45,177 nucleotides of DNA from a virus, in the IMG/VR virus record IMGVR_UViG_3300041402_000280, positions 1 to 45,177 of that record; one strand, given 5' to 3'. Shown piece after piece: positions 32,948 through 39,696 of this stretch. A program made the translations under genes and the position numbers. Below the pieces are notes generated by a model. The model was not told the DNA's origin, searched no databases, and was given only the letters and a program-made list of their open reading frames with translations. Within the stretch, counting starts at the first letter, position 1; each line of letters starts with the position of its first letter.

Positions 32948-33003
32948 CAAGTGGTTATAAACCCGTTCCAACAAGTTGGGCAGGGCTAGTTCCTTTTAAA
33001 ACA
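32948..33003 (-). repeat. attC-like half site at the 3' end of the Dam gene
   Basis: GGTTATAAACC at 32953-32963 holds the Dam stop codon (TTA on the plus strand). The adjoining Dam tail on the minus strand, GTTTTAAAAGGAACTAGCC, resembles the plus-strand arm GTTTTTCAAAAGGACGTAGCC of the site upstream of Dam at 33752. So the gene is bounded by related sequences on both sides. Confidence 0.4.
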
Positions 33004-33692
33004 AACAGCTTTTCAATACCTTTCTTGCCGCCAGTATCTTTTGTAAGGCTCGATACTATTTCTTTTTGCCATACGCACTCAAAATCTTCAGGGGCATTGT
33101 ATTCGCTCACAAAAACAGCATGCCCCTGCTTTGCTTTACTCCGGCACCAGTGCCAAAAACTCTCATGGTCGAAGTCGTCTTTATATTTCGTGGTTCCAGC
33201 ATATGGCGGGTCGCAATATATTATGCTGTTCCTTGGTATCACTAGGTCTGGGTAGCCAGTGGCCAAAAACTTAACACCTTTTAGTTTCGGGCTTTGTTTT
33301 TGTGCATTCCTGAAAGCCTCCGCCACATAGTCTCTTTTACCTGCACCGTCACGGCACCATCCACCCCACCACTTGCCGGAGTACGACAACGCAAACCCAA
33401 TATACCCGTGCATTCCGTCTGCTGCCATCCCGTAATTTTTAGCGTACTTGTAGTCATTTTCGTTAAAATAAATATTGTCTGGTGGCAACAAATCAGGGTC
33501 TAGCTGTATTAGTTTAAGCGCCCCGACAAGATAGTGGTTACAATCAGCGCCGATCCTGTTGCCGTCTACCTTGTCAATGAGGTTTGCGCCACCAACAAAA
33601 GGCTCCACGTACCATTGCCCCTCTTTTCGATTTCTCAATATTATAGGCAAAATGTGCTTGGCTATCCTCGCCTTGCTTCCCATGTATTTCAT
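32955..33692 (-). CDS. dam: DNA adenine methylase, D12 class
   Basis: 245 residues from the ATG at 33692, which has GGAG eight bases upstream; the TTG at 33698 is too close to that site. It has the class motifs KYMGSKARI at the start, EPFVGGAN (30-37) and IIYCDPPYAGTTKY (DPPY 161-164). Methylates adenine, probably in a GATC-like site, to protect against restriction. It is one of the cargo genes bounded by attC-like sites. A 48-base remnant of a sister gene lies at 24221. Confidence 0.9.
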   Translation of the reverse strand: MKYMGSKARIAKHILPIILRNRKEGQWYVEPFVGGANLIDKVDGNRIGADCNHYLVGALKLIQLDPDLLPPDNIYFNENDYKYAKNYGMAADGMHGYIGFALSYSGKWWGGWCRDGAGKRDYVAEAFRNAQKQSPKLKGVKFLATGYPDLVIPRNSIIYCDPPYAGTTKYKDDFDHESFWHWCRSKAKQGHAVFVSEYNAPEDFECVWQKEIVSSLTKDTGGKKGIEKLFVLKGTSPAQLVGTGL

Positions 33693-33741
33693 AGTCAAAA
33701 CTCCATCGGTGTTACTGTTTAATTGCCCGTTTAACTACGGT

Positions 33742-33822
33742 TTATAACCAGGTTTTTCAAAAGGACGTAGCCTCGTGTCCGGGCCACGCCGCCGCCGTGC
33801 ATCGCCGTTTAAAAACCGATTA
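33742..33822 (-). repeat. attC-like site upstream of Dam (site S1)
   Basis: Plus strand: TTATAAC (33742-33748), then GGTTTTTCAAAAGGACG (33751-33767), a GC-rich centre, and CGCCGTTTAAAAACC (33803-33817). The last two are imperfect inverted repeats, 13 paired positions plus bulges on the left arm. Both arms recur in site S2 with a different centre. The stop codon of the upstream gene is at 33820. Confidence 0.5.
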
Positions 33823-34044
33823 AAAACCTTTCCACCTGTTTTGTTTTTGCCCGCTTCTCCTGGGGCTTTTCTCAATAAAGTGGCAGGTTTCTATTTCTGG
33901 TATTCTTATCGGGTCAGCGGTCAGCACAAAATCAACTTGCTCTGGTTTGGCTACTACCAATTCAATGCCGCTATTGGTGGCGTCAAGTTGCGCCATTATA
34001 TTTGCCGCTTCCGTTGATGCTCCGTCTACAATTAGTATTTTCAT
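33820..34044 (-). CDS. small cassette hypothetical protein
   Basis: A 74-residue protein: MKILIVDGASTEAANIMAQL looks like the start of a Rossmann or P-loop-less alpha/beta fold, followed by IELVVAKPEQVDFVLTAD and ETCHFIEKSPRRSGQ. Its ATG is only five bases past the GGTTA box of site S2, and its stop is next to site S1, so the gene almost fills a cassette-like unit. Unknown function. Confidence 0.5.
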   Translation of the reverse strand: MKILIVDGASTEAANIMAQLDATNSGIELVVAKPEQVDFVLTADPIRIPEIETCHFIEKSPRRSGQKQNRWKGF

Positions 34045-34048
34045 GGGT

Positions 34049-34150
34049 TTTTAACCAAGTTTTTCAAAAGGACGTCGCCTCGTTGACGGGCTAAATCCGT
34101 AGTCATTACAAGCGCCGTTTAAAAACGCATGTTAGTTTGCTCTGTTATCC
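34049..34150 (-). repeat. attC-like site (site S2)
   Basis: Plus strand: TTTTAAC (34049-34055), GTTTTTCAAAAGGACG (34059-34074), variable centre, CGCCGTTTAAAAAC (34113-34126) and GTTATCC (34144-34150). The TTA of the last box is the stop codon of the zinc-ribbon gene. Left and right arms match site S1; the 30-base centre does not. Confidence 0.5.
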
Positions 34151-34321
34151 AAAGCCCCTTTCTTCCATCTCTCTATAGTTCACCCACTCCACGTACAGGT
34201 GCCCACATTTTGGGCAACTAGTTGGTCCGGGCTTACCTTTATACCCATGGCGGCATTTCATACACATGTACACCGCCATGTGATCACCACTGCTATCTAG
34301 TTGTTTTCTCTGCATAATCAT
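34145..34321 (-). CDS. small zinc-ribbon cassette protein
   Basis: A 58-residue frame: CMKCRHGYKGKPGPTSCPKC (residues 20-39), followed by GHLYVEWVNYREMEERGFG. It is a paralogue of the protein at 24386-24547. The stop codon is in a GTTATCC box of site S2 and site B is upstream. Too short for usual gene finding. Unknown function. Confidence 0.65.
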   Translation of the reverse strand: MIMQRKQLDSSGDHMAVYMCMKCRHGYKGKPGPTSCPKCGHLYVEWVNYREMEERGFG

Positions 34322-34374
34322 AATGTAAAGTGCCTTAAAATAGCGTTTTGATCACCACATGCCAAAACGCCGCA

Positions 34375-34464
34375 AACTAACCAAAAAATTAACCAGACGG
34401 TGCCACGTTTGCGAGTCAAGGTCTGGCTGTCCCTTGCGCCGCGTGGTTATTTAGGTCGTTAAAT
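34375..34464 (-). repeat. attC-like site (site B)
   Basis: Plus strand: AACTAAC, 8 bases, TAACCA (34390-34395), centre with CAAGG/CCTTG palindrome, TGGTTA (34444-34449), 8 bases, GTTAAAT (34458-34464). GTTAAAT fits the attC R' consensus GTTRRRY exactly, and its complement ATTTAAC fits RYYYAAC. The stop codon of the upstream gene is in GTTAAAT. The left 25 bases equal those of site A at 24600. Confidence 0.6.
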
Positions 34465-34758
34465 GCCGTGATCCTTCCGGAAAGCCTCAAGTAGTTCAAG
34501 GGCGGTCATTATCCCAATACCTTCATGGGCTACTAAAAACTTATGCGGCCAATCCATACTATCGTGCGCCTTCTTACGGTCAGCGACAAACCCCCGCAAA
34601 GTTTCGGCATAGGCATTTAACAAATTATTCAACCGGACATCAGCCTCGGGGGTTTGGGGGATCTGTTCAATATCAACATCAATCATGTTCGGGCATTGAC
34701 TAGGGCAATCTCGCTCAATATTTCCTAAGTGAGCGCACCCACCTTTACAAACTTTCAT
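34459..34758 (-). CDS. cassette hypothetical protein
   Basis: A 99-residue protein: CKGGCAHLGNIERDCPSQCPN at the start (several cysteines), then a helical region LNNLLNAYAETLRGFVADRKK and a C-terminal IMTALELLEAFRKDHGI. The first part may bind metal. It has AGGTG before the start and stops in site B. Not recognised. Confidence 0.5.
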   Translation of the reverse strand: MKVCKGGCAHLGNIERDCPSQCPNMIDVDIEQIPQTPEADVRLNNLLNAYAETLRGFVADRKKAHDSMDWPHKFLVAHEGIGIMTALELLEAFRKDHGI

Positions 34759-34770
34759 GTTGTCACCTTT

Positions 34771-34805
34771 CTAGTGGGCTGCTGCCCGTTAATATGGCGT
34801 TATAC
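34771..34805 (-). repeat. short attC-like site (site E)
   Basis: A TAGTGGGC-TGCT-GCCCGTTA hairpin (34772-34791, with G-T pairs in RNA) next to GTTATAC (34799-34805). The TTA is the stop codon of the gene at 34800. Shorter than the other sites; possibly decayed. Confidence 0.35.
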
Positions 34806-34988
34806 AGCCACAAATCCACGCTTTAGGGCTTCAATTTGGATGTCTTTATTTTCCAAAACTAGCCGTACTAGTTCGGCTGGTGCTGTTCCCATTGGGCCAT
34901 GTTTTTCAACCATAGCTTCCGACAAATCAAGCTCGTTAACTACATCCTCAAGCATGTTTTCTAGTTCCGGTTTTGTCCAACAACTCAT
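34800..34988 (-). CDS. cassette hypothetical protein
   Basis: 62 residues from the ATG at 34988, with AAAGGTG upstream (the GTG at 34997 is part of that site). It is a helical acidic protein (WTKPELENMLEDVVNELDLSEAMVEKHG). Only 23 bases separate its start from the GTATAAC box of site C. Unknown function. Confidence 0.5.
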   Translation of the reverse strand: MSCWTKPELENMLEDVVNELDLSEAMVEKHGPMGTAPAELVRLVLENKDIQIEALKRGFVAV

Positions 34989-35010
34989 AATATTCACCTT
35001 TAAATTAAAA

Positions 35011-35075
35011 GTATAACCAGGGCATAAACGCAGACAGGGATAACGGCAGCGGCCAGCTTATTATCGGCGTTATTT
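35011..35075 (-). repeat. attC-like site (site C)
   Basis: Plus strand: GTATAAC (35011-35017), then CAGGGCATAAACGCAGACAGGG, centre, TTATTATCGGCGTTATTT (35058-35075). The left part matches site S7, ACCAGGACATTAACTCAGACGGGG with changes, and the right end matches site A. The TTA of GTTATTT is the stop codon of the gene at 35070. Confidence 0.55.
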
Positions 35076-35249
35076 TTCTATCTTCTTCAGTTCATTTAGA
35101 AATTCTTGATAATCGCGTAATGTTATCCTGCCGCCGTCCCGGTGTTTTTGATCGATCCATTTAGTTGAAAAGCTCAATGACTTCTCAGTCTTTCTGTGTT
35201 CTGAATTAACCCGATCAGCCAACAATAAGAGTCCATGGTATGGCGGCAT
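35070..35249 (-). CDS. small hypothetical protein
   Basis: 59 residues from the ATG at 35249 (MPPYHGLLLLADRVN), which has AAGGTG upstream; the frame is open to 35327. RITLRDYQEFLNELKKIEK at the end is helical. The stop lies in site C. Its start lies just after the stop of the next gene upstream. Unknown function. Confidence 0.5.
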   Translation of the reverse strand: MPPYHGLLLLADRVNSEHRKTEKSLSFSTKWIDQKHRDGGRITLRDYQEFLNELKKIEK

Positions 35250-35253
35250 GTCA

Positions 35254-35571
35254 TCACCTTTTAAGATGCTGATTGAACTTGGTTGCAAATTCTTCTTCAA
35301 CGGTGTCACCATCTTCAAAGGCGTCACGGTGGTCTTCTGGAAAGTCAGAAATTATCCATTCAACATCTTTTTCTTCTGCCAGGTTCCGCAACTCAAACCA
35401 CCAATCATGAAGATCATCATCAATTTCTTCAACCGATGACCCGCAACAGACTGAAACTTCAAGATCACCCATGTTGCCCTTGATTGTCCCGGTTGGCCCA
35501 TGGGCGTCAAATTTGCCGCTTTCAGTCTCGGTTTCACATCCCATGAAGCATGATGAACAAATTGTTTTCAT
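35254..35571 (-). CDS. acidic hypothetical protein with Cys pair
   Basis: A 105-residue acidic protein: CSSCFMGCETE at the start, VSVCCGSSVEEIDDDLHDWWFE in the middle and an acidic/aromatic end. The CxxC and CC pairs could bind metal. The structured element at 35590-35685 lies in its leader, about 20 bases before the start, and may control it. Confidence 0.55.
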   Translation of the reverse strand: MKTICSSCFMGCETETESGKFDAHGPTGTIKGNMGDLEVSVCCGSSVEEIDDDLHDWWFELRNLAEEKDVEWIISDFPEDHRDAFEDGDTVEEEFATKFNQHLKR

Positions 35572-35589
35572 TCTTTACCACCAAACGAG

Positions 35590-35685
35590 AAAACCCCGAT
35601 CAAAGATGAAAAATGGATTGCCATAGGCCCACAAGGTAGCCTTGATCCTTTCGGATCACCATTAGTCATCCCCAACCGGGGTTTT
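35590..35685 (-). ncRNA. predicted structured leader RNA
   Basis: The 96-base region is closed by AAAACCCCG/CGGGGTTTT (35590-35598 and 35677-35685). Inside are GATCC-GAAA-GGATC (minus-strand sense, 35644-35657, a GNRA-loop hairpin), ATGG-attg-CCAT (35613-35624) and an alternative CCCC-GGTT-GGGG hairpin that competes with the outer stem. It lies between two small genes, in the leader of the one at 35254. This arrangement suggests a cis-regulatory RNA; no known class was matched. Confidence 0.45.
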
Positions 35686-35767
35686 ATTGAAGTTATTAAT
35701 ATCATAGTTTTGTGTTTCATGGCAAGGAAACTTTATATATTTTATATGATTCGGTGGCTGATATCAA

Positions 35768-35884
35768 TCAATTATAAATCCGGCGCCAGGCCAATTTTGT
35801 CCCGCAACAAGGGCAAGCAATATTTGCAAGCTCTTCATGGGGTTGGATGTCAATCCTTTGTCGGCATCTGCATTCAATAGTCAT
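35768..35884 (-). CDS. 38-residue zinc-knuckle protein
   Basis: A short frame (MTIECRCRQRIDIQPHEELA...CPCCGTKLAWRRIYN) with AGGTG five bases before the ATG. CRC and CPCC pairs look like a minimal zinc knuckle. It fits tightly between the HNH gene and the structured leader region. Related short proteins are common in phages. Confidence 0.5.
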   Translation of the reverse strand: MTIECRCRQRIDIQPHEELANIACPCCGTKLAWRRIYN

Positions 35885-35902
35885 AATGGCACCTATTAAG
35901 AA

Positions 35903-36196
35903 TTAATCTTTAGTTAATCGTTTTTGATCTTTTGAATAATAGCCAATCTCTTCAAGCTTACTTTCTGGTATCTCAATCTTTCCTTGTTCAACTTGGTTGT
36001 GGCAATCATCCGGATAAACGCAAAGGCAAACTAGATTTGAAGCGAAATCCCCTCCACCCCTTGACCTTTTTGTGATGTGGTGCGGCGTGATGCTGGTCGA
36101 TCCGCAAATAATACAGCGGAAACCATCCCGCTCTTCAACTTCCATTAAGAGAGCCCGGTATTTTGGCGGGGATAATTTGAACCTGGCTGAACTCAT
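35903..36196 (-). CDS. HNH endonuclease
   Basis: A 97-residue protein: CIICG at about 28-32, then the HNH core ITPHHITKRSRGGGDFASNLVCLC (shown by PHHITKRSRGG and NLVCLC), followed by CHNQVEQGK. The residues match the zinc-bound HNH fold. In phages it may assist packaging or recombination, or be a homing-type nuclease; it is not next to terminase here. Overlaps the upstream gene by four bases. Confidence 0.85.
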   Translation of the reverse strand: MSSARFKLSPPKYRALLMEVEERDGFRCIICGSTSITPHHITKRSRGGGDFASNLVCLCVYPDDCHNQVEQGKIEIPESKLEEIGYYSKDQKRLTKD

Positions 36197-36666
36197 TTGT
36201 TTTCATCCTTAACCGGGTCAGGAATATAAAGGCCGCGTTCAGCCCAAAACTTGCAATATCTTTCACGAAACAATTCATTATATTCCACGGTGGTCAAGTC
36301 GGTTGTTGATTTAGGTTTCTTCAATCCTTTGGCCAGTTCGCATTCATCAAAACCCAAGAATGTCGATTTATGGAAATCATGAAGTTGTTCAGACGTGAAA
36401 AGATCCCCGGTTTCGGTAAGAATAAAAGCGACGATCAAATTATAATCCGGCCCCCAAGAAGTAGCGTTTTGCTTGTTGGTTCGTTTTTTATACCACCGTT
36501 TAATATCAACCCTGACCTTTTTCCCCACCCCGATATAGCAGAGCATGGACATTAAGAGCCGTGGGATTGAAAACAACAGGAAAAAACCTTTTGTCGTGTG
36601 GCCGCAATTTTCACACACCATTTTATTAACGATGGTTGCGACAATTTCAGGGTGCTTTCTTGCCAT
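36193..36666 (-). CDS. phage recombination-type protein (NinB-like region)
   Basis: A 157-residue frame; residues from about 50 on (VRVDIKRWYKKRTNKQNATSWG, FTSEQLHDFHKSTFL, STTDLTTVEYNELFRE) resemble phage proteins with a K(R)T..QN motif, including NinB-type recombination proteins. The first 40 residues (MVCENCGHTTKGFFLLF) look different, and no ribosome-binding site precedes the ATG at 36666, so the true start may be internal. A hairpin terminator lies upstream. Confidence 0.5.
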   Translation of the reverse strand: MARKHPEIVATIVNKMVCENCGHTTKGFFLLFSIPRLLMSMLCYIGVGKKVRVDIKRWYKKRTNKQNATSWGPDYNLIVAFILTETGDLFTSEQLHDFHKSTFLGFDECELAKGLKKPKSTTDLTTVEYNELFRERYCKFWAERGLYIPDPVKDENK

Positions 36667-36675
36667 GGTAAATAA

Positions 36676-36695
36676 GGGGCCGATGGTCTGGCCCC
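36676..36695 (-). terminator. short hairpin between early genes
   Basis: GGGGCC and GGCCCC form a six-base-pair stem around an eight-base loop. On the minus strand it is followed by TTATTT. It lies just after the coiled-coil gene stop and may lower expression of the genes after it. Confidence 0.45.
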
Positions 36696-36703
36696 GTTCC
36701 TTG

Positions 36704-38023
36704 TTAGTAATTAACAGTTATGTGGGGAACTTCGCCACCGGATATGCTATCAAAAATATCTTCCACCTGATCCATCGGGAGGCCAAATGCGCCCGCCACG
36801 AAACAACATGCCTCTTCTTTAATCTTGGCCCGGTGATCCTGATCAGCCGCTTTTTCTTCGGCTTCTTTTTTCTCTTCCTCTTCCTTGGCCACCCGGGCGC
36901 TTTCTCTATTCGCGGCTTTTTCCTTCTCTCTGAGAATCCATTCTTTCTTGTCGACCTCGGCTTGCTCGGCGGCTTCCTTTGTCTTTCGCTGTTCGTCCTT
37001 AATGGCTTCTTCTTTCTCGTACTCGGCTTTTTCAGCCGCCTCTTTCTTGTCCAGCTCGGCCTTTTCTGCGGCTTTTTTGGCGTTATCCTTGGCCGTGGCT
37101 TCAGCTTCTTTGGCATCGGCAATTTTCTTGGCCGCCTTTTCATCGGCCTCTTTTTTGGCCTGAAGTTTTATTTTTTTATCGCTTTCCTTGCGTTCTTCCA
37201 CTTCCTTTTTCTTGGTTTCTTCGGCCTGGCGCTTTTCGTCATCCTCACGGAGCTTGGCAAGGTCGGCCTGATCCTTATTATATTGAATCTTGGCCGCCAA
37301 TTTCTTCCCGAGCGAATCAAGGGTTTGCTCTTTCTCCCTGCTCCCTCTTTCAATGAAATCAACATCACCATCAATTTCAATGGCATTGACTTCGGCAATA
37401 TAGGCTTCATAGGTTGCAACATCCAAATCACCGGCCACATTGTAAAGATCAACCAGGCGGGCCAATGTTGTGTTCTGGTTGGCAATTACCAACTTTTCGG
37501 CATTCTCATAATCAGTGACCGGCTTTCTTGATTCATCCCTGAACTGGTCACAAGCGTCTTTGAATTTCCGGCGCTGAGTATTTACCGTCTTTGTTTGTGT
37601 CTGCCAATCTTCAACCAGTTCCTTGCCCATATTATCGACAAGAACCTTTGAAGATGAAAATTTTCTGGAAAATGAAATGATTGCCTTTCGGCCCTTGGCA
37701 GTTTTCACGTTGCCCTTGAATTCATTTTTGTATTGTTCAAGCTTGTCAATCATGGCATCAACATTTTTAGGAATCCAGATATCAGCCAATGATTGATTTT
37801 CTTCGATTAATATCAAATCGGTTGCGGGCTCGGTTTCATTCTCAACCGTTGATTCAGGTTCTTCAGATTCGGATTCTCCATCACCTTCAGATTCGGCCCC
37901 TTCAGGTTGCGACCATTCCCCCATAGTTTGACAGCTTGGACAGATTTCAAACATTAGATCAGCGGTGTCAGAAATGTCTTTTTCTGTGCCGCAATTACCG
38001 CAAATATATGTTAAAGATTTCAT
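36704..38023 (-). CDS. coiled-coil protein with N-terminal zinc ribbon (DUF1351/TolA-like)
   Basis: A 439-residue protein. Residues 1-35 have CGNCGTEKDIS and CPSCQTMG, a zinc ribbon; 36-70 are very acidic. Residues 85-230 resemble the phage DUF1351-type region (DKLEQYKNEFKGNV, RKFKDACDQFRDESRKPV), and 245-400 is a long Ala/Lys/Glu coiled coil often called TolA-like. A folded C-terminal tip follows. It is placed next to the recombination-like gene (four-base overlap), as in other phages where such proteins accompany single-strand annealing proteins. Confidence 0.6.
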   Translation of the reverse strand: MKSLTYICGNCGTEKDISDTADLMFEICPSCQTMGEWSQPEGAESEGDGESESEEPESTVENETEPATDLILIEENQSLADIWIPKNVDAMIDKLEQYKNEFKGNVKTAKGRKAIISFSRKFSSSKVLVDNMGKELVEDWQTQTKTVNTQRRKFKDACDQFRDESRKPVTDYENAEKLVIANQNTTLARLVDLYNVAGDLDVATYEAYIAEVNAIEIDGDVDFIERGSREKEQTLDSLGKKLAAKIQYNKDQADLAKLREDDEKRQAEETKKKEVEERKESDKKIKLQAKKEADEKAAKKIADAKEAEATAKDNAKKAAEKAELDKKEAAEKAEYEKEEAIKDEQRKTKEAAEQAEVDKKEWILREKEKAANRESARVAKEEEEKKEAEEKAADQDHRAKIKEEACCFVAGAFGLPMDQVEDIFDSISGGEVPHITVNY

Positions 38024-38934
38024 CTGTTTTGCTCCTTTTTAAATATTTCAGAGTATTCTGTATAAAGCCCCCGCAATCTCACCTTGTCGTCATCGTTCAG
38101 CCCGGCGGCAATCCGCTTAGCATTGTCGGCAAACCACTTGGCCATGGTTGTTGCTTCGGTGCACTCGTTAATCTCAAGGTACATTTCATGGTAAAGTTTG
38201 GCGCTTTCTTCAACGCTCGGGGCTTTAGTGGTTTTGGCCGGGTCGGGGGTTGGCGGCGGGGTCTGTTGCTTTGTGGCGCCTGGGATAACTTCAGGCATAT
38301 CTTCAATGTCTTGAGTGAAAATATCTGAGGCGGCGGTTACAGTCAGAACGGCGTCAACATGAGCCCGTTTTTTTGCCATCTTCAACACTGTGTTGTAATA
38401 GTCAGCCGGGTTGTCATGGTCAACCTTGCCGGGCTGTTGGCTTTCAATTGTTTGATCACCATCTTTGAACTTGGCACCACACCCGCCTTTTCTTGCGAAG
38501 CAAAGCCAGCCGCCGCCATATTCATCTTTTCCTTTAATGATAGTGTCTTCAAGACCGCAATCAGGACACACCCGGCCAGCGTTGCGAAAACGATATTTGC
38601 CTTCCATCGTTGAACAACACCCAACTCCTTGGCCAAAAACAAGGCCGCTGTTGATATGGGTCAACGTGCAAGTAATTTCATATTCACGATGGCCGCCTTC
38701 ACTTGATGTTTTTTGGATCTCATAAGCTGGCGCCAACCTGAAGGTGGCACAAATTTTTTCTGCGCCAGGCTTCAACAATGTTGGCTTGTCGCCACACCCC
38801 GGAATTGTTCCATAATGCTGGCCCTTGGTCATTACCGCCGCCATGGCATGTTGAATGACTTGAACCTGTGCTTTCAATTCATCTGGCATCATGGCCCCTT
38901 CTGTTATCGATACTAAACTTTTTTCCTCTGTCAT
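38020..38934 (-). CDS. recombination/annealing-type phage protein
   Basis: A 304-residue protein with a conserved core (AMAAVMTKGQHYGTIPGCGDK, KPTLLKPGAEKICATFRLAP, GHREYEITCTLTHINSG, VLKMAKKRAHVDAVLTVTAASD) that I know from phages and mobile elements. There is an inserted zinc finger (CPDCG...CFARKGGCG, residues about 120-155). The rest is a helical tail. Likely an early recombination or single-strand-binding function, inferred from neighbours and pattern. Confidence 0.6.
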   Translation of the reverse strand: MTEEKSLVSITEGAMMPDELKAQVQVIQHAMAAVMTKGQHYGTIPGCGDKPTLLKPGAEKICATFRLAPAYEIQKTSSEGGHREYEITCTLTHINSGLVFGQGVGCCSTMEGKYRFRNAGRVCPDCGLEDTIIKGKDEYGGGWLCFARKGGCGAKFKDGDQTIESQQPGKVDHDNPADYYNTVLKMAKKRAHVDAVLTVTAASDIFTQDIEDMPEVIPGATKQQTPPPTPDPAKTTKAPSVEESAKLYHEMYLEINECTEATTMAKWFADNAKRIAAGLNDDDKVRLRGLYTEYSEIFKKEQNR

Positions 38935-38967
38935 CCTTGTGCCTCTAAAATTTTATAATATTGAAAC

Positions 38968-39102
38968 TTAGCCATTGGCAATGGCGCTTAAAGCAAAAAC
39001 CCAATAATACAAAGCCCATAAACCGCCAATAATACCGATGGTGGCCATGGCACCAATGCCGATGTCAATCAGGACTTTGCCGGGGTCATCTTTGCGGTTC
39101 AT
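38968..39102 (-). CDS. small membrane protein
   Basis: A 44-residue frame (MNRKDDPGKVLIDIGIGAMA...) with one hydrophobic segment of about 25 residues (IGIGAMATIGIIGGLWALYY). The ATG overlaps the stop of the regulator gene (ATGA), which supports it. Early membrane protein; exclusion or lysis control are possible. Confidence 0.55.
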   Translation of the reverse strand: MNRKDDPGKVLIDIGIGAMATIGIIGGLWALYYWVFALSAIANG

Positions 39103-39254
39103 TTGTCCTTTTCCATGGCATCTGTAATTAAGCCCTTCACAACATCAGCCTTGTTTGACCCCCTTTTGTCTGCCAACTCTTTGACAAATTTGTGTTGATC
39201 TTCGGTCATGCCCGTGACATTGATCTTGAATTTTGGCCCTTTTACTTTTGGCAT
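39099..39254 (-). CDS. ribbon-helix-helix regulator
   Basis: A 51-residue protein: a basic strand (KGPKFKINVTGM) followed by EDQHKFVKELADKRGSNKADVVKGLI, the layout of ribbon-helix-helix DNA-binding proteins. It has AGGAG about nine bases before the ATG. First gene of the leftward early transcript, beside the divergent promoters, where an autoregulator is expected. Confidence 0.65.
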   Translation of the reverse strand: MPKVKGPKFKINVTGMTEDQHKFVKELADKRGSNKADVVKGLITDAMEKDK

Positions 39255-39298
39255 CTGTGCAACTCCTTTTTTAAATTAGAATTCTTGTTGTTTTAAAT

Positions 39299-39392
39299 AC
39301 ATTACACCCCTAGCTTGAACATGTCAAGCGCAAGAAAAAGTTTTATTTGTGCAAACTTTGACTTGACTTTAAATCTCGGGTTATTATATTAT
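39299..39392. promoter_or_regulatory. divergent promoter and operator region
   Basis: Leftward: TTGACA (39327-39322), a 17-base spacer and TAATGT (39304-39299). Rightward: TTGACT (39363-39368), an 18-base spacer and TATTAT (39387-39392). An inverted repeat CTTGA-N5-TCAAG (39314-39328) overlaps the leftward -35 and could be an operator of the ribbon-helix-helix protein. It separates the leftward and rightward early operons. Confidence 0.6.
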
Positions 39393-39438
39393 GAAACCAA
39401 GAAAGACAATTTGCCATTAAATATAAGGAGAAGCGATC

Positions 39439-39672
39439 ATGAGACAAAACCTCACTGAAGTAGAGAAACAAAATCTTCAAGATAGATTGTTTTTGGTTGA
39501 AATTTGCAATGACCTTGCAAGAAACGGGTCACTTGGGGAGCGCGAATATTCAAAAGCTGACACCATGTTAAAGGATTGGGGAAAAGAGCTTAAAGCAAAG
39601 ACAAGAACCATCTTCCCGTCATCAAGGTTGAAGAAAGTATTCTGTGAAGTAGTCGGGCCAAATCTTTTCTAA
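39439..39672 (+). CDS. small hypothetical early protein
   Basis: A 77-residue basic protein with AAGGAGAAGCG before the ATG. It is helical (LTEVEKQNLQDRLFLVEICNDLARNG). First gene of the rightward operon, directly after its promoter, so among the earliest expressed. Not recognised. Confidence 0.6.
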   Translation: MRQNLTEVEKQNLQDRLFLVEICNDLARNGSLGEREYSKADTMLKDWGKELKAKTRTIFPSSRLKKVFCEVVGPNLF

Positions 39673-39696
39673 AACGCCAATTCTGGAGAAATAAAT

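Noticed and set aside
33699-34150. Sites S1 and S2 as plain factor-independent terminators
   Set aside because: They have palindromes with T runs, but share arms with each other across changed centres and lie between co-directional genes without promoters. Not fully excluded.
36718-37143. 141-codon Lys/Arg/Pro-rich frame on the minus strand
   Set aside because: Shifted reading of the same low-complexity repeat; composition explains it. Unlike the dcm overprint, it has no family motifs and no start signal.
36545-37531. 328-codon plus-strand frame opposite the coiled-coil gene
   Set aside because: It is the complement of the Ala/Lys/Glu coiled coil, which gives Phe/Leu/Gly-rich low-complexity protein without stops. 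No ribosome-binding site and no sensible domain.
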